The position numbers and the translations under genes were made by a program. Positions 9,122-19,425 of a stretch of 52,236 nt of DNA are shown one piece after another. The notes under the pieces were generated by a model. The model did no database searches. It was not told where the DNA came from and was given only the letters and a program-made list of their open reading frames with translations. Origin of the DNA: Gammaproteobacteria bacterium (GTDB taxonomy: Bacteria; Pseudomonadota; Gammaproteobacteria; Steroidobacterales; Steroidobacteraceae); assembly GCA_004297335.1 (NCBI GenBank), contig SCUD01000107.1, positions 1 through 52,236 of the forward strand, given 5' to 3'. How positions within the stretch are numbered: position 1 is the stretch's first letter; each line of letters begins with the position of its first letter.

Positions 9122-9151
9122 AGCATACCCCTTGATATGTCAGTATGTCGA
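9122..9151 (-). promoter_or_regulatory. Putative vapBC promoter with direct repeats
   Basis: On the minus strand TCGACA (9151-9146) is followed after 18 bases by TATGCT (9127-9122), ending seven bases before the vapB ATG. The region contains the direct repeat TATGTC at 9136-9141 and 9144-9149 (plus strand), a possible antitoxin operator. It overlaps the 3' end of the upstream monooxygenase gene. Confidence 0.4.
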
Positions 9152-10045
9152 GCGGGACCGTGCCGCCGCCGCGACCGCCCGCTCGAGGAACGCCGGCAGT
9201 TCGTCGGGACTGCGACAGAACCGGATCGGCAGGACCTCGACAATCGTTACGCCCGCCGCGGCGAGTGCCGGCAGCCGGGCGAAGGTCGCCGCTTCGTCCA
9301 CGCGGCCATCGGCTCCGAGCGCCGGCGCCAGCACCGCGCGGCAGTCGAAACCGGCAAATTCCCGGTCGCGCGCGGCGAACGCGGCCCGGATGTCAGCGAG
9401 CCCGGCGGCGATCTTCTCCGGCTGCCCGCTGATCGGGATCCAGCCGTCGCCGAATTCCGCGATGCGCTGGCAATTGCGCGGCGTCGGCGCGAGGCCGAGC
9501 CAGATCGGCAGGCGCGGCTGCACGGGCCGCGGCCACTGGTGGATGCGATCGAGCGCCAGTGTCCGGCCCTGCCAAATTACCGGCGCTTCGGACCACAGGC
9601 GCCGACAGGCCTCGAGCTGGTCGTCGAGGATCGCGTAGCGCTCTGTGAAGTCGACGCCGCTCGCGTCGAACTCCTCGCGCTGCCAGCCGGTGCCGAGACC
9701 GATGTCGACGCGTCCGCGCGACAGCACATCGAGCGTCGCGAGCTGCTTGGCAAGCAGTACCGCGGGGCGCAGCGGCGCGATCAGCACGCCGGCCGACAGG
9801 CGGATCCGGCTGGTCGCGCCGGCGATTGCGGCGAGCGTGACCAGCGGCTCGTACCACGGGTAGTCGAGCGGCACCGGGAAGCGGCCATACGGGTAGCGCT
9901 CGACATGCTCGCCCATCGCGACATGATCGGTCAGGCTGAGCTGGTGCACGCCGCAGCGCTCGGCGACCACGGCCAGCTCCAGGACCGGCGCGAAGTCACC
10001 GCCGAACCACTGCTGCAGGCCGAACAGGCCCATGGAAACGCGCAT
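9140..10045 (-). CDS. LLM-class (luciferase-like) flavin/F420-dependent oxidoreductase
   Basis: The 301-residue protein fits the bacterial luciferase-like family: MGLFGLQQWFGGDFAPVLEL, LSLTDHVAMG, the RVDIGLGTGWQREEF segment and LPIWLGLAPTPRN. Members are flavin monooxygenases or F420-dependent dehydrogenases; the sequence alone does not tell which cofactor is used. ATG 10045 is preferred because GGAGG lies eight bases before it; ATG 10075, overlapping the upstream stop as ATGA, would add ten residues. It forms a two-gene operon with the NTF2-fold gene. A role in ring oxygenation in the neighbouring pathway is plausible but inferred. Confidence 0.82.
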   Translation of the reverse strand: MRVSMGLFGLQQWFGGDFAPVLELAVVAERCGVHQLSLTDHVAMGEHVERYPYGRFPVPLDYPWYEPLVTLAAIAGATSRIRLSAGVLIAPLRPAVLLAKQLATLDVLSRGRVDIGLGTGWQREEFDASGVDFTERYAILDDQLEACRRLWSEAPVIWQGRTLALDRIHQWPRPVQPRLPIWLGLAPTPRNCQRIAEFGDGWIPISGQPEKIAAGLADIRAAFAARDREFAGFDCRAVLAPALGADGRVDEAATFARLPALAAAGVTIVEVLPIRFCRSPDELPAFLERAVAAAARSRSTY

Positions 10046-10071
10046 CGGCAGGGCCTCCGTGGATCCGGCCG

Positions 10072-10491
10072 TCATTCCGCCAGCGGGACGTGGGTGATCG
10101 CGCCGGGCACCAGCCGGCGGCGCAGGAACACCCAGTCGCCACCCTGGCGCAGGAGCTCATCCTCGTAGCGGATGTACCAGTCCTCCTTGACCCGCGCCCC
10201 GTTCGCTTCGGCGCGCACGTGGCTGGCGACACAGTAGGTGTAGCCGCTCGCCCGGTCGCCGTCCACCTCGTGCAGGCTGTTGTGGACGTTGTGCATCGTC
10301 CACACGTACTTCGCCGCCAGTGTGCCGACGACCTGCACCGGGTCGGTCATCGCGAAACCCGGACCGCTGATGTCCACTGCCCCGCCAGCGAAGCAGGCGG
10401 CGAAAGCCGCGGCGTCGCGCCGGTCGGCCGCGTCGGCGTAGCGGTAGAGGAGCTGCCGGATCGCCAGCCGGTCCTCGATCGTCGGCTGCAT
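10072..10491 (-). CDS. SnoaL-like NTF2-fold protein
   Basis: A 139-residue single-domain protein: the N-terminal helix (EDRLAIRQLLYRYADAADRR), CFAGGAVDISGPG and the closing beta strands (YTYCVASHVRAEANGARVKE and GDWVFLRRRLVPG) match SnoaL-like proteins with the fold shared by ketosteroid isomerase and scytalone dehydratase. ATG 10491 has GGAGGAG eight bases upstream. It is first in the operon with the luciferase-like oxidoreductase. Possible roles are isomerisation, dehydration or hydroxylation of a cyclic intermediate; none can be proven from sequence. Confidence 0.78.
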   Translation of the reverse strand: MQPTIEDRLAIRQLLYRYADAADRRDAAAFAACFAGGAVDISGPGFAMTDPVQVVGTLAAKYVWTMHNVHNSLHEVDGDRASGYTYCVASHVRAEANGARVKEDWYIRYEDELLRQGGDWVFLRRRLVPGAITHVPLAE

Positions 10492-10584
10492 GGTCGCGTC
10501 TCCTCCATGGCCGGCGGCGCTCGGCCGCACGGGGGGCCACCAGCCGCCGGTACCCCGCCCATCCTCGGCCGCCGGCCGCTGACA

Positions 10585-10599
10585 GTCAAGATTCTTGAC
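10585..10599. promoter_or_regulatory. Perfect 15-base palindrome between divergent genes (candidate operator)
   Basis: GTCAAGA-T-TCTTGAC is a perfect inverted repeat with seven-base arms. It overlaps a TTGACA hexamer on the plus strand (10595-10600) and a TTGACT hexamer on the minus strand (10589-10584), so one protein bound here could block both the receptor gene and the divergent NTF2-fold/monooxygenase operon. Confidence 0.5.
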
Positions 10600-10623
10600 A
10601 ACAACGCGGATCGGGGCGATTCT
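10595..10623 (+). promoter_or_regulatory. Putative promoter of the TonB receptor gene
   Basis: TTGACA (10595-10600) matches the -35 consensus fully. Seventeen bases later is GATTCT (10618-10623), a weak -10 match. The resulting leader to ATG 10727 would be about 100 bases. Confidence 0.35.
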
Positions 10624-10726
10624 CTGCGCCGAATGCCCCGTTGGTTGGTCGCAACAGGCCAGCGGGGCGGAAAACGTGCAGCAACGTCACGCACCGGATC
10701 GCGGTGAGGAAACACGGGGAGTCATC

Positions 10727-13119
<2,393 letters not shown>

Positions 13120-13132
<13 letters not shown>

Positions 13133-15396
13133 CCGGCCTCACGGCCGGCGCCGGCGGCGGCGGCTGGTGCGCCCCGCACCAGCCGCCACAACCGCTCCGG
13201 CGTGAGCGGCAGCTCGGCGGCGCGCACTCCAAGCGGAGCGAGGGCGTCGTTCACGGCGCACAGGATTGCGGCCGGGGTCGTGTGGATCGCGGCCTCGCCG
13301 ACCCCCTTGGCGCCGAACGGCGTGAACGGCGACGGCGTCACGACCGTGCCCTTCGCGGTCGCCGGCACCTCGTGAATCGTCGGCAGCAGGTAGTCCATGA
13401 ACGTCGTCGTGCGCGGCTGGCCGTCGTCGCCGTACACATACTCTTCGAGCAGCGCCATGCCGATCCCCTGGGCGAAGCCGCCGTCGATCATGCCCTCGAC
13501 CTGCGCCGGGTTCAGGCGCGTGCCGCAGTCGTCGACCATTACGTAGCGCAGGATGCGGACCGCGCCGGTCTCGCGGTCAATTTCCAGCGCCACGATGTGG
13601 CAGGCATTCGCAGCCGTCAGGTAGCTCTTGGCGCGACCCTGTTGGTCAACGCTGTTGCGGCCGGGCGCGGTCCAGACGTAGGTCGCCTCGGGGCGCGTCT
13701 CGCCGGCGGCCAGCTTCTGCTCGAGCAGGTCGGCCGCGCCGAGCAGCGCGCCGGTCAGCGCGACGCCGAGGTGGTTGCCGCCGGGACCGAAGTGCGGTGG
13801 CGCGCTCTGCGTGTCCCGGGCCTCGACGCGGATGCGGTCGAGACCCACGCCGAAGCGGTCGGCGAGGACCTGCGCCGCGATCGTGTGGTGCCCCTGTCCC
13901 TCGAGCGCAAAGCCGACCCTGGCGACGAAGCACCCGTCATCGTCGATTGCGAGCGTCACGCCCTCGGGCACGCGCTCGCCCGGTACGTCGACCAGTGCGT
14001 AGAGGTTCCAGTCGAAGACGCCGGGTTCGATCGAGCAGGCGACGCCAACACCGAACAGCCGTCCGGCCGCGCGGGCCTCGGCCTGCGCGCGGCGCAGGCC
14101 GGCGTAATCCGCCTGCGCCAGCGCGCGGTCCAGCACCGCCTCGTAGTCGCCGCTGTCGTATTCATTGCCGCTCGGGATGGTGAACGGGAAGCGGTCGCGC
14201 GGGATGAAATTCCGGCGGCGCAGCTGCGCCGGGTCGATCCCGAGATCGCGCGCGGCAGCGTCGAGCAGCGCCTCGAGGACCGCGGTGTGCGGAGGGATGC
14301 CCATGCCCCGGTACGGACCCGCCGGGAGCTTGTTCGTCGCGACCACCGTGACCTCGTAGGCGGCCGCTGGAATCGCGTAGTTGCCGGTGAAGCTGGCCAG
14401 CGGTCGCACCGCCGAGATCGCGCCGAAGCCTTCGCCATTGGCGCCGAGGTCATCGAGCAGCGTGACCGAGAAACCGGTGATCGTGCCGTCGCGCTGCACC
14501 GCGAGCGATGCCTCGTACCACCGGTCCCAGGCCTGGCTGCTGCCGCCGACCAGGTACTCCATCCGGTCCTCGATCCACTTGACCGGCCGGCCGCCGCTCT
14601 GGCGCGAGAGCAGCGCGGCGATATCGGTGCCGCGCCCGCCGTTCTTGCCGCCGAAGCTGCCGCCGTGCGGGTGCGGGACCAGTCGCAGCTGCTCCGGCGT
14701 AAGGCGCAACGACGCCATCCGGCCGAGTGCGATGTGCGCCGGCGCCTGGAAGCTGCCGTGGCAGGTCAGGCTGCCCTCGCCGGCATGCCACTCGGCGATC
14801 ACGCCGAAGTTCTCGAGCGCATTGGCGCCGGCGCGGTGGAAGCGGAACGTTCCGGTCAGGATCCGATCGGCATCGCGAAATGCTGCGGCGACGTCGCCCC
14901 AGGCAAAGTCGCGCCGGTAGACGACGTTCGAATCCTTGTCCGGGAACAGCCGCGGGCTCTCCGCCGTGGCCGCGCGCCTGGGATCCGTCACGGCCGGCAG
15001 CTGCCCGTACTCGACGACGATGCGTTCGATCGCGTCCTCGGCGATGGCGCGGCTCGACGCGGCGACCGCGGCAACGGGTTCGCCGACGAAGCGAACGCGG
15101 TCGACGGCGAGGCACAAGGTGCCCCACCCGCTCGGGACGGTGGCTGCCGGCGCGGCGAGCCGCTGCGCATCAACGCCAGTCACGACCGCGACGACGCCCG
15201 CGAGAGCCGCCGCCGCCGAAGCGTCGACGTTCAGGATCCGCGCGTGCGGGTGGGGGCTGCGCAGGATCGCGCAGTGCAGGCAGCCGGGAGGCTCGTGGTT
15301 GTCGATGAACCCGGCGCCGCCGGTGACGAGCAGCGGGTCCTCGATGCGTGGAACGGAGCTGCCGACGTGGCGTGGAAGATTCATTCCTGGACCCAT
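13120..15396 (-). CDS. Molybdenum hydroxylase large subunit (xanthine dehydrogenase/CoxL family), copy 2 with internal deletion
   Basis: This 758-residue protein is a clear paralogue of the product of 2018-4444: both share RIEDP, HCAILRSPHPHARIL, FVGEPVAAVAA, GGRPVKxIEDR, PSGNEYDSG and PGVFDWN/PGLFDWN segments. It has GGSFGGKNGG (about 246), YRGMG (about 360) and FGAKGVGEAA with the catalytic Glu (about 695). After GALLGA it lacks about 50 residues found in copy 1 (there SERCC through the LLPPG region) and rejoins at PEATYVWTAPGRN. No small or FAD subunit is adjacent. The start is ATG 15396 or 15384; neither has a clear ribosome binding site. It is divergent from rsmG. Confidence 0.85.
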
Positions 15397-15452
15397 GCCC
15401 CCCGCGTCATTGATGGTACCGTATCCGGAACAACGGCAGGGTGAACACCAGC

Positions 15453-16085
15453 ATGGCCACCGGCACGCTCGGGGACGATCTCGCCGCCGGCGCACGCGAG
15501 CTCGGCCTCGCACTCGACGACCGCCAGCTCGCCTCCCTGCTGGCACTGCTGGTGGATCTCACGGACTGGAACACCCGTTTCAACCTGACCGCGATCCGCG
15601 ATCCCAATGAGATGCTGCGCAAGCACCTGCTGGATTCGCTCGCGGTGCTGCCGTTCCTCGGCGGGCGGACCGTCGCCGACGTCGGCACCGGCGCGGGCTT
15701 TCCCGGGCTGCCACTCGCGATCGCCGACCCGGCGCGGCAGTACACGCTGATCGAGGCGACCGGCAAGAAGGCGCGTTTTGTCAGCCACGCGGTGGAGCGG
15801 CTGGGACTGACGAACGTTGCGGTCGTCCATGCCCGTGCGGAGGGGTGGCGGCCGCCAGCACCCTTCGACCGGGTGCTGGCGCGGGCTCTCGGTTCACTGG
15901 CCGACTTCGTCCGGGTCGCCGGCCACCTGTGCGCACCGCCCGGCCGGCTGCTGGCCATGAAGGGCCGGCAGCCGGCCGCCGAGGTAGCGGCCCTGCCGCG
16001 CGGCTGGCGGCTGCTGGCGAGCCACGAACTGCGGGTGCCCGGGCTCGAGGCCGAGCGGCACCTGCTGGAGCTCGGCCGGGCCTGA
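15453..16085 (+). CDS. rsmG: 16S rRNA (guanine-527-N7)-methyltransferase RsmG
   Basis: A 210-residue protein with the RsmG/GidB signature: DWNTRFNLTAIRDPNEMLRK, the SAM-binding VADVGTGAGFPGLPLAI (about 74-90) and VLARALGSLADFV. It methylates G527 of 16S rRNA. ATG 15453 is chosen because AGGGTGA lies nine bases before it; GTG 15441 would add four residues. In many gammaproteobacteria rsmG is directly followed by parA-parB and the atp operon; here korAB, a ferritin-like gene and glgC lie between. Confidence 0.95.
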   Translation: MATGTLGDDLAAGARELGLALDDRQLASLLALLVDLTDWNTRFNLTAIRDPNEMLRKHLLDSLAVLPFLGGRTVADVGTGAGFPGLPLAIADPARQYTLIEATGKKARFVSHAVERLGLTNVAVVHARAEGWRPPAPFDRVLARALGSLADFVRVAGHLCAPPGRLLAMKGRQPAAEVAALPRGWRLLASHELRVPGLEAERHLLELGRA

Positions 16086-16156
16086 TCCTGTCCCGCCCGT
16101 TCCGTTCCGAAGCATTGTCCGGTATCTTCCGCTCCCGGTACCTGCGGGGCCTTTGA

Positions 16157-16212
16157 CGTGAGTCAGAGTCAGCAGGACGCGACGCCGTTCTACTTGTATC
16201 CTCTGACTCACG
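16157..16212. repeat. 12-base perfect inverted repeat before korA
   Basis: CGTGAGTCAGAG (16157-16168) and CTCTGACTCACG (16201-16212) are exact reverse complements separated by 32 bases. The left arm also holds a tandem GAGTCA-GAGTCA, and both arms contain the near-palindromic heptamers TGAGTCA and TGACTCA. The right arm ends just before GAGG (16217-16220), the best ribosome binding site for korA. It can be a looped operator or an RNA stem in the leader. Confidence 0.6.
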
Positions 16213-16226
16213 ATTCGAGGTTGTCC

Positions 16227-18017
16227 GTGCAGCCAAGTCCCGTTTCGCCATCCGCGCCCGATCCGGCCGGTGCGTCGCGAAGTTTTTCCCTGGCCATCGC
16301 CGGCAGCGGCGGCGCCGGGGTGATGACCGCCGGCACGCTGCTGCTCGATGCCGCCGCGCGCGCCGGCCTGTACGGCCTGATGGTGCGCACCAGTGGCCCG
16401 CAGATCCGCGGTGGCGAGGCTGCGGCACTGCTGCGCCTCGGGCCGCAGCCGCTGGCGACGCTGGACGATCGCTTCGACATGCTGCTGGCCATCGACTGGC
16501 AGAACCTGCACCGCTTTGCCGACGAGATTCCCCTCGGACCGGCCAGCCTGATCGTCGGGGACAGTGGTGAGGGTGAGGCACCGGAGGCGCTGCTCGCCAG
16601 CGGCGCGCAAGCCGTCGCGCTGCCGCTGAAGAAGACCGTAAAGGGTGCCACCGGCGCCTGGGTCAACATGGTCGCGCTGGGATTTGGCGGTGCCATCGCC
16701 GGGCTCCCGGTCGAGGTGCTCGAGGAGGCGCTGCGCGCCAGCTGGAAGCGCAATCCACAGGCACTCGAGGCCAATCTCACGGTGCTCCGGCAGGGCTTTG
16801 CCTTTGCGGCAGGGCTCGAGGGCAAGCGGCCGCAACCGCTCGCGATGCCGGCCGTCGCACCGGCCGGACGCTGGCTGATCAGCGGCAATGAGGCCGCCGG
16901 GTTTGGCGCGATCCGCGCCGGCGTGCGCTTCGTCGCCGCCTATCCGATCACGCCGGCGACCGAAGTGCTGGAATGGCTGGCGCCGGCGCTGACCCGGCTT
17001 GGCGGCACACTGCTGCAGGCCGAGGACGAGCTGGCCTCGATCAACATGATCATCGGCGCCGCCTATGGCGGCGTGCCGTCGCTGACGGCGACCGCCGGCC
17101 CCGGGCTCGCGCTGATGACCGAGGCGATCGGACTCGCGGTCACCGCCGAGGTGCCGATCGTCATCGTCGACGTCATGCGCGGCGGTCCCTCGACCGGCAT
17201 CCCGGCCAAGAGCGAGCAGAGCGACCTGTCGTTTGCCGTCGATGGCCTGCCGGGTGACGCCCCGCGACTGGTGCTCGCACCGACCTCGATCGGCGACTGC
17301 CTGACGACTACCGAGTGGGCGGTCCGGCTGGCGGAGGCGCTGCAGGCGCCAGCGATCGTGCTGTCCGACCAGTTCATGGGCCAGTCCCGGGCGGTCGTCG
17401 ATCAGCCGCCGGCGACCGGCGGGACGGCGCAACGGCTGGTCGCTGCGGCAAACACGCCCGGCTATCTGCGCTATGCCGACACGCCCTCGGGCATTTCACC
17501 GATGGCGATCCCGGGCACGCCGGGCACGACCTACACCGCGGACGGGCTCGAACACACCGAAAAGGGCATCCCGAGCAGCCAGGCAACCGATCATAGCCGG
17601 CAGCTCGACAAGCGCGAGCGCAAGCTGATGCAATATGACTACGGCCCGCGCTGGGCCGATGTCGAGGGTGAAGCGGATCTGGCGATCATCACCTTCGGCT
17701 CCACGACTGGCGCGGTGCGCGAGGCAATTGCCCGCAGCGCCCTGCAGGGGGTCGGGCTGCGGCTCGTCGCCCTGCGCCTGCTGGCGCCGCTGCAGCCGGC
17801 GGCGCTCGACCGAGCGCTCGCGGGCGTCCGCCAGGTGCTGGTCGTCGAACAGAACCACGGCGGCCAGCTGCTGCGCTACCTGCGCAGCCGCTACGACCTG
17901 CCGGGCCGCGCGACCGGGCTGCATCGTCCGGGACCCTTGCCGCTGCGGCCGGGTGAGCTGACTGCTGCTTTCATCGACTGGGCTGCCGTGCAGGGAAGCC
18001 GGGAGGGACGGGCATGA
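16227..18017 (+). CDS. korA: 2-oxoacid:ferredoxin oxidoreductase, fused gamma/alpha subunit (KorA type)
   Basis: The N-terminal 190 residues are the gamma domain (LAIAGSGGAGVMTAGTLLLD, GPQIRGGEAAA), followed by the alpha subunit domain (GNEAAGFGAIRAGVRFVAAY, PITPATEVLEWLA, QAEDELASINMIIGAAYGG). This fused arrangement is typical of two-subunit 2-oxoglutarate:ferredoxin oxidoreductases such as mycobacterial KorAB, which make succinyl-CoA and reduced ferredoxin. GTG 16227 is preferred because GAGG lies six bases upstream; GTG 16158 would add 23 residues encoded inside the inverted repeat. It overlaps korB by four bases (ATGA). Substrate choice, 2-oxoglutarate over pyruvate, is inferred from family resemblance. 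Confidence 0.88.
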   Translation: MQPSPVSPSAPDPAGASRSFSLAIAGSGGAGVMTAGTLLLDAAARAGLYGLMVRTSGPQIRGGEAAALLRLGPQPLATLDDRFDMLLAIDWQNLHRFADEIPLGPASLIVGDSGEGEAPEALLASGAQAVALPLKKTVKGATGAWVNMVALGFGGAIAGLPVEVLEEALRASWKRNPQALEANLTVLRQGFAFAAGLEGKRPQPLAMPAVAPAGRWLISGNEAAGFGAIRAGVRFVAAYPITPATEVLEWLAPALTRLGGTLLQAEDELASINMIIGAAYGGVPSLTATAGPGLALMTEAIGLAVTAEVPIVIVDVMRGGPSTGIPAKSEQSDLSFAVDGLPGDAPRLVLAPTSIGDCLTTTEWAVRLAEALQAPAIVLSDQFMGQSRAVVDQPPATGGTAQRLVAAANTPGYLRYADTPSGISPMAIPGTPGTTYTADGLEHTEKGIPSSQATDHSRQLDKRERKLMQYDYGPRWADVEGEADLAIITFGSTTGAVREAIARSALQGVGLRLVALRLLAPLQPAALDRALAGVRQVLVVEQNHGGQLLRYLRSRYDLPGRATGLHRPGPLPLRPGELTAAFIDWAAVQGSREGRA

Positions 18018-18847
18018 ACGACATGGCGGAATCGGCTGCCCTGGCCGCGGCCGACTACAAGTCCGGCTACAAGCCGGTCTGGTGCCCGGGCTGCGGCGAT
18101 TACGGCGTGCTGGGCGCGGTGACCCGGGCGCTCGCGATCCTGCAGCGGCCGCCGCACGAGGTCGCGGTCGTCTCGGGCATCGGCTGCTCCTCGCGAATTC
18201 CGGCCTACACTTCCTGCTATGGCTTCCACGGCGTGCACGGCCGGGCGCTGGCCGCCGGCACCGGGCTCAAGGTGGCGCGCCCGGACCTGACGGTCATCGT
18301 CGCCGGCGGCGACGGCGACGGCTATTCGATCGGCGGCAACCATTTCCTGCACGCCTGTCGGCGCAATGTCGACCTGACCTACATCGTGATGGACAACCAC
18401 GTCTACGGCATGACCAAGGGCCAGGCCTCACCGACCACCGAGCCCGACTGGGACAGCAAGCTCGCTCCCGGCGGGACTGGCGTGCGTTCCTTCCATCCGC
18501 TGGTGATTGCGCTGGCCGCTGGCGCCAATTTCATCGCCCGCGCCTTTTCGGGCGATTCCGGCGGCGCCGCCGAGATCATCGCGCAGGCGATCCGTCATCC
18601 GGGTTTTTCGTTCGTCGAAGTGATGTCCCCCTGTGTGACCTTCCGCCCGGAACAGAAGGACTGGAAGCAGTCCGTGCGGCGCACGGGCGTTCCCGAAACC
18701 GGCGACCCGGCGCAGGCCGCGCGCCGGATCATGACGGATGACGGCTTCAATATCGGCGTGCTCTACGCCGGCGACCGCCCGGTCTATGCGCGCGAGCGTG
18801 CCGCCACCGTCACGCCAGCTGAACTCGAAGCGGAGTTTGCCCTGTGA
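18014..18847 (+). CDS. korB: 2-oxoacid:ferredoxin oxidoreductase, beta subunit (KorB type)
   Basis: A 277-residue thiamine-diphosphate subunit. Cluster ligands are visible as WCPGCGDYG (about 23-31), GIGCSSR and the later SPCVTF, which bind one [4Fe-4S] cluster in this family. The ThDP/Mg segment is GGDGDGYSIGGNHF. GGGAGGGACGGGC precedes the ATG. It is translationally coupled to korA upstream and to the ferritin-like gene downstream (GTGA). No ferredoxin gene is present in the window, so the electron acceptor is encoded elsewhere. Confidence 0.92.
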   Translation: MNDMAESAALAAADYKSGYKPVWCPGCGDYGVLGAVTRALAILQRPPHEVAVVSGIGCSSRIPAYTSCYGFHGVHGRALAAGTGLKVARPDLTVIVAGGDGDGYSIGGNHFLHACRRNVDLTYIVMDNHVYGMTKGQASPTTEPDWDSKLAPGGTGVRSFHPLVIALAAGANFIARAFSGDSGGAAEIIAQAIRHPGFSFVEVMSPCVTFRPEQKDWKQSVRRTGVPETGDPAQAARRIMTDDGFNIGVLYAGDRPVYARERAATVTPAELEAEFAL

Positions 18848-19377
18848 ACCCACCAATCCAGACGCCCTCCCGCCCGGAGACGCTCGAGGAACTGATGCTG
18901 CAGGCCCTGGCGATGGAGCGCGAGGCCGTGGAGCGCTACAGTGAGCTCGCCGACATGATGCAGGCCCACAACAACCGCGACGTCGCCGAGCTGTTCCACA
19001 AGATGGCCGGGTACGAGCAGCACCATGTGGATCACATCCTGAAGGACATGAGCTGGCCGGCCGACAAGGCCACGCCGCGCTACGCCGGTGTGTGGACTGC
19101 GCCGGATGGTCCGGAAGTGGTGCCGATCGAGGAGATGCACTACCTGATGCAGCCCTGGCATGCGTTGCAGCTGGCGCTGGCGGCCGAGCAGCGCGCGCAC
19201 GATTTCTTCGACGCGCTGGTGCGCAATGCCGCGAACGACACGATCCGTCGGGCCGCGGAGGAAATGCGGGCGGAGGAGGCCGAGCACATCGAGCTGGTCC
19301 GGGCGTGGATGGAGAAAGTGCCGCAACCCGATTCGGACTGGGCCGCCGATCCCGACCCGCCGCGCTACATCGACTGA
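18844..19377 (+). CDS. Ferritin-like (rubrerythrin-type) diiron protein
   Basis: The 177-residue product is mostly helical and has two carboxylate/histidine motifs expected of a ferritin-like diiron site: AMEREAVERYSELAD with GYEQHHVDHI in the first half, and AAEQRAHDFFD with AEEAEHIELV in the second. There is no C-terminal rubredoxin domain. It begins at GTG 18844, which overlaps the korB stop, so the two are co-translated. A role in scavenging oxygen or peroxide to protect the oxygen-sensitive iron-sulfur KorAB is plausible. This coupling is inference. Confidence 0.75.
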   Translation: MNPPIQTPSRPETLEELMLQALAMEREAVERYSELADMMQAHNNRDVAELFHKMAGYEQHHVDHILKDMSWPADKATPRYAGVWTAPDGPEVVPIEEMHYLMQPWHALQLALAAEQRAHDFFDALVRNAANDTIRRAAEEMRAEEAEHIELVRAWMEKVPQPDSDWAADPDPPRYID

Positions 19378-19425
19378 CCCGTCCGCTCCCCGACAGTCTG
19401 GTGACCAGGCGGAGGTGGCGAGATC

